From a bacterium BMS3Abin06 (lineage in GTDB: Bacteria; Nitrospirota; Thermodesulfovibrionia; UBA6902): a DNA stretch of 59,747 nucleotides. The notes beneath the pieces were generated by a model. That model saw only the letters and a list, made by a program, of their open reading frames with translations, made no database searches and was not told the origin of the DNA. The stretch is taken from contig BDSY01000027.1 in assembly GCA_002897895.1 (NCBI GenBank), forward strand, positions 68,644-128,390, given 5' to 3'. The position numbers and the translations under genes are program-made. Below are positions 44,653 through 54,071 of the stretch, piece by piece; positions within the stretch are counted from its first letter, which is position 1; the number at the start of each line of letters is the position of its first letter.

Positions 44653-46083
44653 TTATGTGCTGACCAATGCCTTAAGCGCCTTGAGCCTGCTCGGATGTTT
44701 CAGCTTCCTCAGCGCTTTTGCTTCAATCTGTCTTACTCTCTCTCTTGTGATTGTCAGATGCCTGCCGACCTCTTCAAGTGTATGGTCTCTGTCAACACCT
44801 ATACCGAATCTCATTCTTATAACCTTTTCTTCCTTTGGAGTCAGGGTACCGAGGACTTTTTTGATATAGCCTGAGATTTCCTTGTTTTCAGCATCTGAAT
44901 AGGGTGAGGGACTGTTTTTGTCACCAATAAAATCTTCTAATTCCGTGTCTTCATCACCAACCGGGGTTTGCAATGCAATAGGGTCCTGAATTGCCCTGAA
45001 GACCTCCTCGACCTTTCTTGTCGGAACAGTGAGCTTTTTTGCTATCTCCTCATTAGTGGGTTCCCTGCCAAGTTCCTGCGTGAGCTCCCTGGAGGCCTTT
45101 GTGACCCTGTTATAAAATTCCATCATATGTACAGGCACCCTGATCGTCTTGGTCTGATCAATAAGCGCCCTTGTTATCGCCTGCCGTATCCACCATGTAG
45201 CATAGGTGCTGAATTTAAAGCCCTTTTCATACTTGAATTTATCAACGGCCTTCATGAGACCGATATTGCCTTCCTGAATAAGGTCGAGAAGCGGCAGCCC
45301 CCTGCCCACATAATTTTTTGCAATGTTGACTACCAGTCTGAGATTCCGGGTAATCAACTCATTTTTTGCCTCAAGTACAAACGCCTGAACCCTGCTGATT
45401 TTTTCCCACAGGGAGACCAGGGGTTCAATTTTTAAGCCGGCCTCGCTCTCAATTTTCCTGAATGTTATTTGAGTCCTGATGGCGAGTTCTTCCATTGCGG
45501 CCAGTTTTGCACTCCGCACCCTCTTCTTACCCTTTTCATTTTTTATGAGATTTTTCAGGGACTTGAGGGAACCGCCATAGCGATATAGTTCATCATAAAA
45601 ATCACTGATTACTTCAACTATCATCTCAAGCCTGTGCAGCGTCAACTCCATGATCTGTGCCCTGCGTTCTTCTTCTTCCATTTCCAGTGTTTCCTCATCA
45701 CTGAGAAAATCTTTTTCAATCCGCTTAGTTAGCGGAATAGGCCTGAGGATTTCCGATATTATCTCTTTTCCTTCTTCTAATTTTTTTGCAAGCTCTACTT
45801 CTTCATCCTTGGTAAGGATAGATATATCCCCCATTGAATGAAAGTATGCCTGAACAAGGTCTTCTGTTTTTTCATACTCAGGGGTCTGGACTTCTTCTAA
45901 CGGGAGAGCTTCTTCAGAATCAACTATACGAATTCCCATATCACTGAGAAGATCCATCAGGTTTTCTATTTCATCAGGTGTAAAAAACTCGGAAGGCAGG
46001 GCCTCATTTATCTCATCATAAGTAAGAACTCCCCGCCTTTTACCCACTTCAATTATTTCATCAAATATATCTTTTTCTTTCAT
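44653..46083 (-). CDS. rpoD: RNA polymerase primary sigma factor RpoD
   Basis: This 476-residue sigma factor has region 1.1 (GVLTYDEINEALPSEFFTPD), 1.2 (DLVQAYFHSMGDISILTKDE), a shortened non-conserved region, 2.1-2.4 (KNELITRNLRLVVNIAKNYV; KGFKFSTYATWWIRQAITRA), region 3 and 4.2 (HTLEEVGRHLTITRERVRQI). Length is below that of the E. coli protein because the non-conserved region is short. It directs housekeeping transcription. Confidence 0.97.
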   Translation of the reverse strand: MKEKDIFDEIIEVGKRRGVLTYDEINEALPSEFFTPDEIENLMDLLSDMGIRIVDSEEALPLEEVQTPEYEKTEDLVQAYFHSMGDISILTKDEEVELAKKLEEGKEIISEILRPIPLTKRIEKDFLSDEETLEMEEEERRAQIMELTLHRLEMIVEVISDFYDELYRYGGSLKSLKNLIKNEKGKKRVRSAKLAAMEELAIRTQITFRKIESEAGLKIEPLVSLWEKISRVQAFVLEAKNELITRNLRLVVNIAKNYVGRGLPLLDLIQEGNIGLMKAVDKFKYEKGFKFSTYATWWIRQAITRALIDQTKTIRVPVHMMEFYNRVTKASRELTQELGREPTNEEIAKKLTVPTRKVEEVFRAIQDPIALQTPVGDEDTELEDFIGDKNSPSPYSDAENKEISGYIKKVLGTLTPKEEKVIRMRFGIGVDRDHTLEEVGRHLTITRERVRQIEAKALRKLKHPSRLKALKALVST

Positions 46084-46221
46084 GCGGTTTACCTTTCAAA
46101 TCTTCAACTTTTAATTTTAACATATATTTTTTTCAAATTCCACCTCTTGCGGGTAATTTTTCTCGGATATCAGGTTTTATCTAATTATTAAATGAACATA
46201 TATATTGGAATGTCGAAATAG

Positions 46222-46249
46222 AATCAGGAAGAGTCGTTCCTGATTTTTT
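46222..46249 (+). terminator. Hairpin AATCAGGAA-N6-TTCCTGATT with T tail
   Basis: A perfect 9-base stem is followed by TTTTTT when read on the plus strand, yet no plus-strand gene ends close by: both neighbours are on the minus strand. Read on the minus strand the T tail is poor. It may be a repeat or end antisense transcription. Confidence 0.5.
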
Positions 46250-46313
46250 GATAATAAACGCACAACGTTTAATTAAATTATATCACAGAATATACCCTGT
46301 ACCAATAATCATT

Positions 46314-46814
46314 TCATCTGAATGATTTTACGAGCTTATCATAGGTCTTTTTTAAATGTTCCGGCATAACTCTTGTTTCGGCAATGATCGGCATACTGTC
46401 GGTATCTCCGGTCCAGCGTGGAACAACATGTATATGCATGTGTGATTCCATACCTGCGCCTGCAACCTTGCCGAAATTAAGACCCATATTGAAACCGTCT
46501 GGTTTGAGAATTTTCCTTAAAATTTGCACTGATTTATCAACGGTTTTAATTAATTCAAAAAGTACATCGTCAGAGAGGCCGTCAAAAGTAGGGGTATGAA
46601 AATAAGGTACAACCATCATGTGTCCACTGTTGTAAGGATATTTATTCAGGATGATAAAACAATGTTTGCCCCTGTATAAAACTAAATTTTTTCTGTCTCT
46701 TGTCCTGTTATTTCTGCCTTTTGTTTCTTTTGACACGTCACAGAACAGGCATTTCCGATGTTTGTTTTCATCAAGTATATACTCCATCCTCCAGGGCGCC
46801 CACAGTCTTTTCAT
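46314..46814 (-). CDS. HIT-family nucleotide hydrolase/transferase
   Basis: The 166-residue protein has the histidine triad HMHIHVVPRW near its C-terminus and RLWAPWRMEYILDENKHRKC at its start, with CLFCDVS zinc-type Cys pair. It is like the Ap4A phosphorylase/HIT proteins common in bacteria. The substrate is not determined. Confidence 0.93.
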   Translation of the reverse strand: MKRLWAPWRMEYILDENKHRKCLFCDVSKETKGRNNRTRDRKNLVLYRGKHCFIILNKYPYNSGHMMVVPYFHTPTFDGLSDDVLFELIKTVDKSVQILRKILKPDGFNMGLNFGKVAGAGMESHMHIHVVPRWTGDTDSMPIIAETRVMPEHLKKTYDKLVKSFR

Positions 46815-46843
46815 TTAACCTCCTGTTAAAAAACCGATTGAAT

Positions 46844-47593
46844 TTATCTTTTTTTCAATTTCTCAAGCACCTTTTGCATATCATCCCAGGTGAGCCATTT
46901 TTCTTTGGGATTTCTTAATAAATATGCCGGATGAAATGTCGGCATCACAGGGATATTCTGAAAATCATGAAAACTTCCTCTTAATTTGCTGATCGGAACC
47001 TTTGATCTCAGAAGGGATTGTGCCGCAATCTTGCCCAGGCTGACAATTACCTTCGGGTTAATGATCTCAATCTGCTTTTCAACATAAGGCAGGCATGTCG
47101 TTATTTCATCCTCTCCCGGCTCTCTGTTAAACGGAGGCCTGCATTTTACAATATTGGCAATATAGACGTCCTCTTGTTTGAAACCCATCTTCAATATCAT
47201 TTTTGCAAGAAGTTTTCCTGCATTACCCACAAAAGGCCTTGCCTGAATATCTTCATCCCTTCCCGGCCCCTCCCCGATAAACATAAGTTCTGCATCGGGA
47301 TTCCCCTCTCCGAAAACAATATTTTTACGATTTTCCGAGAGCTTGCATCTATGACAGTCGCCGATTTCCTTTCTCAGGTTTTTCAGGGCATCTTCTTTAT
47401 CAGAGATATAATTATCTTCATCCCCGGCTCTGTTTTGATTTGAGCAAACAGAATCCCTGCCCGTAATCGCGGTTTTTTCTGAAATTAAACCGTAAATATC
47501 CTCCCTTTTCAGAGGCAGATATTCAAACCCCAGTTCACCATAAAACTCAATCACTTTTCGCAGTTCTTTTATTATCATAGCCTTGCTGTTCAT
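46844..47593 (-). CDS. Uracil-DNA glycosylase, family 4
   Basis: This 249-residue enzyme has the family 4 core: GDCHRCKLSENRKNIVFGEG with two of the four Fe-S cysteines, MFIGEGPGRDEDIQARPFVG (motif A), a third Cys in NIVKCRPPFNREP and a fourth in CLPY, and TFHPAYLLRNP (motif B). It has an N-terminal extension of about 85 residues. It removes uracil from DNA and is the form seen in thermophiles and many anaerobes. Confidence 0.95.
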   Translation of the reverse strand: MNSKAMIIKELRKVIEFYGELGFEYLPLKREDIYGLISEKTAITGRDSVCSNQNRAGDEDNYISDKEDALKNLRKEIGDCHRCKLSENRKNIVFGEGNPDAELMFIGEGPGRDEDIQARPFVGNAGKLLAKMILKMGFKQEDVYIANIVKCRPPFNREPGEDEITTCLPYVEKQIEIINPKVIVSLGKIAAQSLLRSKVPISKLRGSFHDFQNIPVMPTFHPAYLLRNPKEKWLTWDDMQKVLEKLKKR

Positions 47594-47624
47594 AATTCCT
47601 GATTCGTAATTCGTAATTTCTTTT

Positions 47625-48470
47625 TCATTCCCCCCATTTCAGCTTGGTTCTCAATATTCGAAAATAATCCCGGTTGTGCAGGACAAGGAACTTTGTTTTG
47701 TAATCGGCCTTCCTGATTTTTACCTTGTCCTTTACTTTCAGAGGAAACCCCACCTGGCCGTCAAGGGTCAGATATACATTGTCTCCACTTTTAATGGCGG
47801 CCTCCAGGATAAATGTATCAGGCAGTACAATCGGCCTGCTGGTGAGTGTATGCGGACATATCGGTGTCATTAAAAAAGATTCAAGTGTCGGATACAATAT
47901 AGGTCCCCCTGCTGAAAGTGAATGGCCGGTAGAACCGGTCGGAGTGGAGATAATCAACCCGTCGACCCTGAATGTAGTTACATACCGGTTGTTGATATGA
48001 ATGGCAAGTTCAAACATTCTTGAAAGAGCGCTTTTGTTCAATACCACATCGTTAAATGCATTGTGCTGAACTATTTTCTTTCTTCCGCGATTCACGTCGG
48101 CCAACAGCATGATCCTTTCTTCAAAACAGCATTCTTCAGAAAAAATCATGTCTATATTATTGCGAATTTCATCCCTGCCTAATTCCGTAATAAATCCCAG
48201 ACCACCGAGATTGACCCCCAGGATCGGGACTCCCGAGTCTCCTACGAGCCGTGCAACACTCAAAAGAGTACCGTCACCGCCGAATACTATGATAACATCG
48301 GATATTGACGGGATAGTCTTCCGCGGATAACCGTTAATTTTAAGGATCGATGCCACATTGTTTTCAATAAAGAACTTACACTTTTTCCCTTTTAACAAAC
48401 GTATGAGTTCCTTGATGGCCTTAACAGCCTCGGGTTCACCCTTTTTTGCAATTATTCCTATTTTTTTCAT
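47625..48470 (-). CDS. nadK: NAD kinase
   Basis: The ATG at 48470 opens MKKIGIIAKKGEPEAVKAI, the usual start, giving 281 residues; a longer frame to 48515 is less likely. The GGDGTLLSVAR motif, LGVNLGGLGFITEL and PTGSTGHSLSAGGPIL are diagnostic. It makes NADP from NAD and ATP. It follows tsaE on the same strand. Confidence 0.96.
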   Translation of the reverse strand: MKKIGIIAKKGEPEAVKAIKELIRLLKGKKCKFFIENNVASILKINGYPRKTIPSISDVIIVFGGDGTLLSVARLVGDSGVPILGVNLGGLGFITELGRDEIRNNIDMIFSEECCFEERIMLLADVNRGRKKIVQHNAFNDVVLNKSALSRMFELAIHINNRYVTTFRVDGLIISTPTGSTGHSLSAGGPILYPTLESFLMTPICPHTLTSRPIVLPDTFILEAAIKSGDNVYLTLDGQVGFPLKVKDKVKIRKADYKTKFLVLHNRDYFRILRTKLKWGE

Positions 48471-48520
48471 AGTAAATTTGATTACACTGATTTTTTTATC
48501 TATGCAATCCGTCATTGAGA

Positions 48521-48952
48521 TCAGGCATCCCGATTTATCCGGATGCCTTTTATTTCAATCTCTCTTGAATGCTCCTCTTTATGATTGAGGCTGACCCTGA
48601 TGCTGTTATCAGGGATTTCTCCTTCAGCTCTTTCCGCCCATTCGATCACGGATATACCGGCCGACCCGAGATATTCCTGTAAACCAAGTTCCGGAACTTC
48701 ACCGGGAGTTACCCTGTAGAGGTCTATATGATAAAAAGGCGTCCCGGCATCATACTCTGCAATAATAGTAAAACTTGCGCTGGTTATATCCCGTTCACTG
48801 ATCCCGAATGCCGAAGCAATTCCCTGTACCATGGTTGTTTTGCCGGAGCCCAGTTCTCCGTAAAGGCAGACCACATCCCCGCTCTTTAATTTTTCTCCAA
48901 GCTTACGGCCGATTTCCCGTGTCTCAGCCTCGCTTCTACTTAGAAGCTTCAT
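48521..48952 (-). CDS. tsaE: tRNA threonylcarbamoyladenosine synthesis ATPase TsaE
   Basis: The 143-residue protein has Walker A YGELGSGKTTMVQGIA, TSASFTIIAEYDAG and FYHIDLYRV, then VIEWAERAEGEIP. It works with TsaB, TsaC and TsaD in making t6A37 on tRNA. It overlaps the CBS-domain gene by 17 bases. Confidence 0.95.
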   Translation of the reverse strand: MKLLSRSEAETREIGRKLGEKLKSGDVVCLYGELGSGKTTMVQGIASAFGISERDITSASFTIIAEYDAGTPFYHIDLYRVTPGEVPELGLQEYLGSAGISVIEWAERAEGEIPDNSIRVSLNHKEEHSREIEIKGIRINRDA

Positions 48953-49394
48953 AAGTCAATGCCCTGACTACATCAGCCTTGCCGACTATGCCGACAACAT
49001 TGTCGCTGCTGAGAACAGGAAGCAGGTGGATATGCTGTTCAGCCATAATCGTAGCAATATCCTCTAACGATGTTTCTTCTGTTATCGATACAACCTTTTG
49101 TGTATAAATTTCATTAACAGTGGTAGCCGCCATTTTTTTAATTTCTTCTTCCGCCTTACCGGAACCCAGGAGTATATAGGCATCAAAAAGCCTGATTACG
49201 GTCGGAATATGAAAACGTTTATTCTTTCTTATAAGGTCATTTTCCGTAACAATCCCGACAAGCTTCTTTTCGTTATTCACCACCGGAACACCGCTGATTT
49301 TATGTTCTATCAGCAGCCTTGCAAGCTCTTCTACAGTAGCTTCGGGATGAATTGTAACAACATCTTTTGTCATAATGTCTTTTGCTTTAAGCAT
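48936..49394 (-). CDS. Two-CBS-domain protein
   Basis: The ATG at 49394 has GGGAGGA directly upstream and is preferred to one at 49424. The 152 residues carry two CBS domains: DIMTKDVVTIHPEATVEELA with HKISGVPVVNNEKKLVGIVT, and YTQKVVSITEETSLEDIATI with LPVLSSDNVVGIVGKADVVR. CBS pairs bind adenine nucleotides. The partner is unknown. Confidence 0.92.
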   Translation of the reverse strand: MLKAKDIMTKDVVTIHPEATVEELARLLIEHKISGVPVVNNEKKLVGIVTENDLIRKNKRFHIPTVIRLFDAYILLGSGKAEEEIKKMAATTVNEIYTQKVVSITEETSLEDIATIMAEQHIHLLPVLSSDNVVGIVGKADVVRALTYEASK

Positions 49395-49460
49395 TCTTCC
49401 TCCCTCGGAAATCCAGATCTTCAAATTTAATTTTTATCAGCTTTTTAATTTTCCAATATA

Positions 49461-50153
49461 TTACCACATTACAATAAATCCACCTTGCCTGCCAATGGAA
49501 TTTTTTGAATATCTGTAGGAGTAAAATTTATCCGGATTACAAAAAGTGCATTCCCCGGAAAGCCAGATTTTTTCCTGCAGAATGCCTGCATCTAATGCCT
49601 GAATTTTATTGGCAGATGCGAGATCAAGGAAATATTTGTTTCCCTCCCTGTGATAATAATCTCCCTCACCTGTCGCTTCCCTGACCTCAGCCATAACATC
49701 TGCCCCGACTTCATAGCAGCATTGTCTGATACTCGGGCCTATGGCAACCGATATATCTTCAGTATAACACCTGTACCGGGTCAGCATTGCTTTTATTGCA
49801 TTTTTCAAAACCTGTTTTGCAGTTCCCTTCCACCCGGCATGAACAGCACCAATGACTTCCTTCCCTTTATCAAATATCAGAAGAGGTACACAGTCAGCGA
49901 CTAAGATGCCGATTAATATTTTTTTCTCAGATGTAATGACTGCATCTGCAACTACCGGTTCAAATTCCTGTTCAAGCACCTGTATCTTATCAGTATGCTT
50001 CTGAACCGGCAAATAAATCCTGTATCCCGCAATATCAATTTCTTTAGACAGGGCTTCATAAATACGGGTATTGTCACCGGTCAAGGTTTTAGTAGTAAAA
50101 AATGCTTTTATACCGGATTCAATAATATTCGGTGGCTCTATAATTGCTCTCAT
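49461..50153 (-). CDS. pgeF: PgeF/YfiH-family polyphenol oxidase-like protein
   Basis: The start at 50153 gives MRAIIEPPNIIESGIKAFF and 230 residues; a longer frame to 50192 exists. VADCVPLLIFDKGKEVIGAV, HAGWKGTAKQVL and GPSIRQCCYEVG are the zinc and active-site motifs. The family acts as a multicopper-like oxidase, purine nucleoside phosphorylase or peptidoglycan-edit enzyme, depending on study. It lies upstream of the CBS gene on the same strand. Confidence 0.93.
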   Translation of the reverse strand: MRAIIEPPNIIESGIKAFFTTKTLTGDNTRIYEALSKEIDIAGYRIYLPVQKHTDKIQVLEQEFEPVVADAVITSEKKILIGILVADCVPLLIFDKGKEVIGAVHAGWKGTAKQVLKNAIKAMLTRYRCYTEDISVAIGPSIRQCCYEVGADVMAEVREATGEGDYYHREGNKYFLDLASANKIQALDAGILQEKIWLSGECTFCNPDKFYSYRYSKNSIGRQGGFIVMW

Positions 50154-50192
50154 TTTATTCAGAAATTTAACATATTCTCTAATCAACAGCAA

Positions 50193-50437
50193 ATCTTATT
50201 TCACTTATCCATTCCCTTACACTGTGTCGGATTTCCTTACACTTCAAGATGTAAAGTATTTTTACTTCTTTGAAAGATGTAATCCTTCCTTTAAGTATTT
50301 GAATTTTAATGAAATTTTATTTTTATCTATCATCCACTCGCTTATAAATATGTTTTAAAGTCGGAAAACCTTACACTTTTTAACAGACCACAAAGATGGT
50401 TAATTTAAATATCATATAAAATCAATGAGTTATGAAT
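50193..50437. other. Gap before the PEP-CTERM gene
   Basis: This A+T-rich divergent gap has no further ORF. A stretch of TTACACTTCAAGATGTAA near 50229-50246 is roughly palindromic. The sigma-54 promoter lies at its right end. Confidence 0.4.
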
Positions 50438-50454
50438 TGGCCAGGAAATTGCTA
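50438..50454 (+). promoter_or_regulatory. Sigma-54 (RpoN) promoter of the PEP-CTERM gene
   Basis: TTGGCCAGGAAATTGCT has the -24 GG at 50440-50441 and the -12 GC at 50452-50453 with 10 bases between, about 57 bases upstream of the likely ATG. PEP-CTERM systems are known to be linked to the RpoN-dependent regulator PrsR. Confidence 0.75.
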
Positions 50455-50510
50455 TATTTAGTAACAGGAAATATTCGATGAATTATATAAATCATGACGG
50501 GGGTATATTA

Positions 50511-51128
50511 ATGGCAAAGATCATGAAGGTATCAGGGATTTTTTTATGCGTGATGGGACTGATATGCAGTGCATTATCTGTTGCTGAGGCAACAACAGTG
50601 GATTTCGATATCGGTACGGAAAATTCAATTGTTGATGATTCTGGAAATTTGACTATAGATTCCGTTATAGACACTTCGCTGTCGGGCGTAAGTTTTACAT
50701 TAAGTGAAGGTGGGTCTTATATGTTTGATTATGCCGATATTATTAGTATTTCTCTTACCAATGATAAGACCGGCATTTTTTTAATTACTGCGAACCTTGA
50801 TTTTTTCTTACCTGATGTCGGAGTAATAGACAATAGCGGAAGTGTAAAAATAAAGGGACATTGCAATCACAGCGGTAACAATCTTGATATTTATTTCGAT
50901 CCCAGTAATGTGCTTTTCGGAGATGGGGGAGAATTTACTCTGCAAATATCTGAGTTGAGCCTGTTATCCGGCAGCAGCAGCGGTTGTTGTTATATCCCAT
51001 CCGGTGCAGGCACTCTTACAGCAACTGTAACCCTTGTATCAGCCCCTGTTCCCGAACCGGGCACTTTACTTTTACTTGGTTCAGGGTTAATTGGAGTTGC
51101 CGTTTATGCCGGGCGCAGAAAAGTTTAA
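50511..51128 (+). CDS. PEP-CTERM sorted surface protein
   Basis: The ATG at 50511 opens the signal peptide MAKIMKVSGIFLCVMGLICS; an upstream in-frame ATG at 50478 is an alternative. The 205 residues are beta-rich and hydrophobic (TVDFDIGTENSIVDDSGNL). The end carries VPEPGTLLLLGSGLIGVAVY and GRRKV, a PEP motif, TM segment and basic tail. An exosortase cleaves this signal; none is in this window. It is probably exported to the outer surface or matrix. Confidence 0.9.
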   Translation: MAKIMKVSGIFLCVMGLICSALSVAEATTVDFDIGTENSIVDDSGNLTIDSVIDTSLSGVSFTLSEGGSYMFDYADIISISLTNDKTGIFLITANLDFFLPDVGVIDNSGSVKIKGHCNHSGNNLDIYFDPSNVLFGDGGEFTLQISELSLLSGSSSGCCYIPSGAGTLTATVTLVSAPVPEPGTLLLLGSGLIGVAVYAGRRKV

Positions 51129-51136
51129 AATATATT

Positions 51137-51847
51137 TTAAATAATAACCTTTACATCTTTTTGCATAAAAGCGGGGGTTAAACATATAAGCCTGTCTTTG
51201 AGGACGGTTATTTCCCTGTTTTTTTGTAACCTGTCAATTACTCTCGTAACTGTTTCACGAGTCAGGCCTGTCATGTCTGATATATCCTGATGGGTGAGTT
51301 TAATGTTTAATATCACTCCCTCCCGTGTTTTTTCGCCATATTCGTCAGACAGCATCAGAAATAACATTTTTGTTCGTTGTGCTGCATTGTTGAAATTTAA
51401 CAATTGTATCGTATCCCAGCATTTGCGAAGCCTGGAACATAATATTTCCAGTAGATTTCTGGTTACCTTGTTTTGAAGAAATATTATCGAGAAGAAATCT
51501 TTTTTAGAAATAATGGCTATAAGAGAGTCATCTGTAGCTACTACCGAAGCAGGCGTTGTTTTTCCATCAATTAAGGACATCTCGCCAAAAAAACTGCCGG
51601 ATTTATGTATTGCAAGAATTATTTCTTTCCCGTCTTCTGTTGTACGGATAACCTTCACCTTGCCTAAGAGAATAATATACATAAGTTCATTTGTATCTTC
51701 TTCATAGAGAATTGTCTCATTTTTTTTAAATTGTTTTACAACCATTTTATCTATGATTTGATCCATTTCCTTATCTGTTAATGAAGAGAAGAGCTTGGTT
51801 TTTTTGAAAAAATTATCTCTGTACTTTTTTTCCACGATATTTTCCAC
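51137..51847 (-). CDS. Crp/Fnr-family transcriptional regulator
   Basis: The 236-residue protein has an N-terminal cNMP-binding fold (FSSLTDKEMDQIIDKMVVKQ, GSFFGEMSLIDGKTTPASVV) and a C-terminal helix-turn-helix (LTHQDISDMTGLTRETVTRV). No FNR-type N-terminal Fe-S cysteines are seen. It ends convergently with the PEP-CTERM gene. Ligand and targets are unknown; the binding pocket lacks the cAMP-specific Arg and Ser pattern by eye. Confidence 0.92.
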   Translation of the reverse strand: MENIVEKKYRDNFFKKTKLFSSLTDKEMDQIIDKMVVKQFKKNETILYEEDTNELMYIILLGKVKVIRTTEDGKEIILAIHKSGSFFGEMSLIDGKTTPASVVATDDSLIAIISKKDFFSIIFLQNKVTRNLLEILCSRLRKCWDTIQLLNFNNAAQRTKMLFLMLSDEYGEKTREGVILNIKLTHQDISDMTGLTRETVTRVIDRLQKNREITVLKDRLICLTPAFMQKDVKVII

Positions 51848-52102
51848 TAAAGAATAATATTTAAGGTAACCATTCAGTGAGGGGTGGCAGAAAGCTGTTT
51901 AATCTTTATTACGTTTAGTTAATATGAGCGTAGAGAGCAGAATATTCCCCTGTTATTCCGGCTTTATTACCTAAAAACATGATAACATAACCGTGGGAAA
52001 AATCAACTATGTTGAAGGACTCGAAATTCCGCTCAAGTCTCTTGAGGGGTGGTTTTTCAATACAAAACTATTGATATGAGGTTTTGTTATAATTGAATCA
52101 TT

Positions 52103-53479
52103 ATGGCATTCGGATTTTTCAATAAGAAAATCGAAGATATACTTCCCGGCAAGGTATCAACAGGCAAAGAGGAACTCTTCTGTTACGGGTTTGATGCCTC
52201 TTCCAGCGAAGGTGCCCCATCTGCGGTTGTAAGGCCTTCCGGCACAGCAGAAGTTTCAGAAGCTGCTGCATATGCCTTCAAAAATAATATCCCGATTATT
52301 CCGAGAGGAGCCGGCACAGGCATGACAGGCGGTTCTGTTCCTCTGAATGATACAGTAATTCTTTCTCTTGAAGGAATGAACAGAATCATTGATATTGATG
52401 AAAAGAATATGGTTGCGATAGTCGAGCCCGGGGTTATCAATTCGCATTTACAGGAAAAACTCGAGGAGACAGGACTTTTTTACCCGCCTGACCCCGCAAG
52501 CATGAAATTTTGCACTTTAGGCGGAAACGTTGCTGAAAATGCCGGCGGTCCCCGGGCAATAAAATACGGGGTGACAAAGGACTATGTCCTTGGGTTGGAA
52601 ACGGTTCTTCCTGATGGAAGAGTGCTCATGACCGGGGGCAAAACATATAAAGGTGTAGTTGGATATGATCTGACAAGATTATTAGTGGGGTCTGAAGGGA
52701 CACTCGGAATCATAACAAAGATTTTTTTGAAGGTATTGCCGTTGCCTGAGGAGACAGTAACACTGTTATGTACTTTTTCAAAATTGGGCGGCGCTGCACA
52801 AACAGTCGGCAAGATTACCTCTTCAGGTATAATCCCCCGGACCCTTGAATTCATGGACTCTGAATCAATCCGGGCAGTTGAAAATTACAAGCCTTTCGGA
52901 CTTCCCCGGAATGCAGAGGCATTGTTATTAATAGAAGTTGACGGCGCGCATGCAGCAGTATCGGAAGAGGCTGAAAAAGTTGCATCCATTTGTGCTTCTT
53001 TAAATGGAGAAATAAGCATTGCCGATGATATCTATTCAAAACAGCGTCTATGGGAAGCCCGGAGGGCAATATCACCTGCTCTTTATCACATAAAACCAAC
53101 AAAAATAAACGAAGACATTGTCGTTCCCCGCGGGAGAATTCCTGAAATGCTGCAGGCATTGAGAGAAATTGCTGAAAAATACGATCTGATAATAGCTAAC
53201 TTCGGCCATGCAGGTGACGGAAATATTCACGTGAATGTTATGACGGACAAAGAGGATGAAGAAGAGTATCAGAGGGCCACGGATTCAGTTAAGGATATTT
53301 TTGAGGCTGCCCTTAAACTTGACGGGACTATCTCAGGGGAGCACGGCGTGGGAATTACAAAGAAACAATATGTGGGAATGGAGCTTTCAGATGTGAGTAT
53401 TGATATAATGAAAGCAGTAAAGAACGTATTTGACCCGAAAGGAATAATGAATCCAGGGAAGATGTTCCCTTCTGATTGA
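52103..53479 (+). CDS. glcD: Glycolate/lactate oxidase-type FAD-binding protein (GlcD family)
   Basis: This 458-residue protein has the PCMH-type FAD domain (IIPRGAGTGMTGGSVP, GGNVAENAGGPRAIKYG and TRLLVGSEGTLGIIT) and the oxidase C-terminal domain (ANFGHAGDGNIHVNVM, ISGEHGVGITKKQYV). It oxidises a 2-hydroxy acid such as glycolate or D-lactate. The substrate cannot be fixed. No partner GlcE or GlcF is adjacent. No Shine-Dalgarno site is visible; a -10 TATAAT lies about 10 bases before the ATG, so the transcript may be leaderless. Confidence 0.92.
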   Translation: MAFGFFNKKIEDILPGKVSTGKEELFCYGFDASSSEGAPSAVVRPSGTAEVSEAAAYAFKNNIPIIPRGAGTGMTGGSVPLNDTVILSLEGMNRIIDIDEKNMVAIVEPGVINSHLQEKLEETGLFYPPDPASMKFCTLGGNVAENAGGPRAIKYGVTKDYVLGLETVLPDGRVLMTGGKTYKGVVGYDLTRLLVGSEGTLGIITKIFLKVLPLPEETVTLLCTFSKLGGAAQTVGKITSSGIIPRTLEFMDSESIRAVENYKPFGLPRNAEALLLIEVDGAHAAVSEEAEKVASICASLNGEISIADDIYSKQRLWEARRAISPALYHIKPTKINEDIVVPRGRIPEMLQALREIAEKYDLIIANFGHAGDGNIHVNVMTDKEDEEEYQRATDSVKDIFEAALKLDGTISGEHGVGITKKQYVGMELSDVSIDIMKAVKNVFDPKGIMNPGKMFPSD

Positions 53480-53529
53480 TTTTTTATCTTTAACTTTTAC
53501 TTTTTATTAAGCTACAATATCTGATTGAT

Positions 53530-53572
53530 ATAATTTGTAAGGGCGAGGCGACCTTGCCCCTGCCCGGTAAGA
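53530..53572. repeat. Hairpin-forming GGGCGAGGC..TTGCCC repeat
   Basis: GGGCGAGGC and CCTTGCCCCTGCCC form an imperfect hairpin in the gap before rplI. It resembles a common dispersed palindromic repeat. There is no T run. Confidence 0.4.
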
Positions 53573-53608
53573 AAATATGTAACTAACAAAAAAGAGGAGA
53601 GAAAAATT

Positions 53609-54061
53609 ATGAAGCTTATCTTAAAAGAAGACGTGAAAGACCTTGGGAACATTGGCAGCATTGTAGATGTGGCTAATGGATACGGGAGAAATTATCTGAT
53701 CCCGCGGAATCTTGCAGTAGAGGCAAACCCCAGGAATATAAAGCAATTTGAACATCAGAAAAATATCATTCTTGCCAGGGCAAAGAAAATCAAATCAGCT
53801 GCGGATGAATTATCAGCCAGGCTGTCCGGCATGACTCTCAGCATGGAAGTTCAGGCAGGGGAAGAGGATAAATTATTCGGATCCGTAACCGCAAAAGATA
53901 TAGCTGAAGCCATTGCCGCGCAGGGCATTGAAGTTGACAAACGTAAAATACTCCTTGAAGAGCCCATAAAAAAGCTGGGAACTTACAATATATCCGTCAA
54001 GATCCAGCAGGATGTAACAGCAACTGTGACCGTAGAGGTTAAAAAGGCGGCTGAGGCTTAG
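53609..54061 (+). CDS. rplI: 50S ribosomal protein L9
   Basis: The 150-residue protein has the L9 signature DVANGYGRNYLIPRNLAVEA, a central helix (HQKNIILARAKKIKSAADEL) and a C-terminal domain with KLFGSVTAKDIAEAI. GAGGAGAGAAAA precedes the ATG. The usual rpsF and rpsR neighbours are missing; dnaB follows, 11 bases on. Confidence 0.97.
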   Translation: MKLILKEDVKDLGNIGSIVDVANGYGRNYLIPRNLAVEANPRNIKQFEHQKNIILARAKKIKSAADELSARLSGMTLSMEVQAGEEDKLFGSVTAKDIAEAIAAQGIEVDKRKILLEEPIKKLGTYNISVKIQQDVTATVTVEVKKAAEA

Positions 54062-54071
54062 GAGTATTTCA

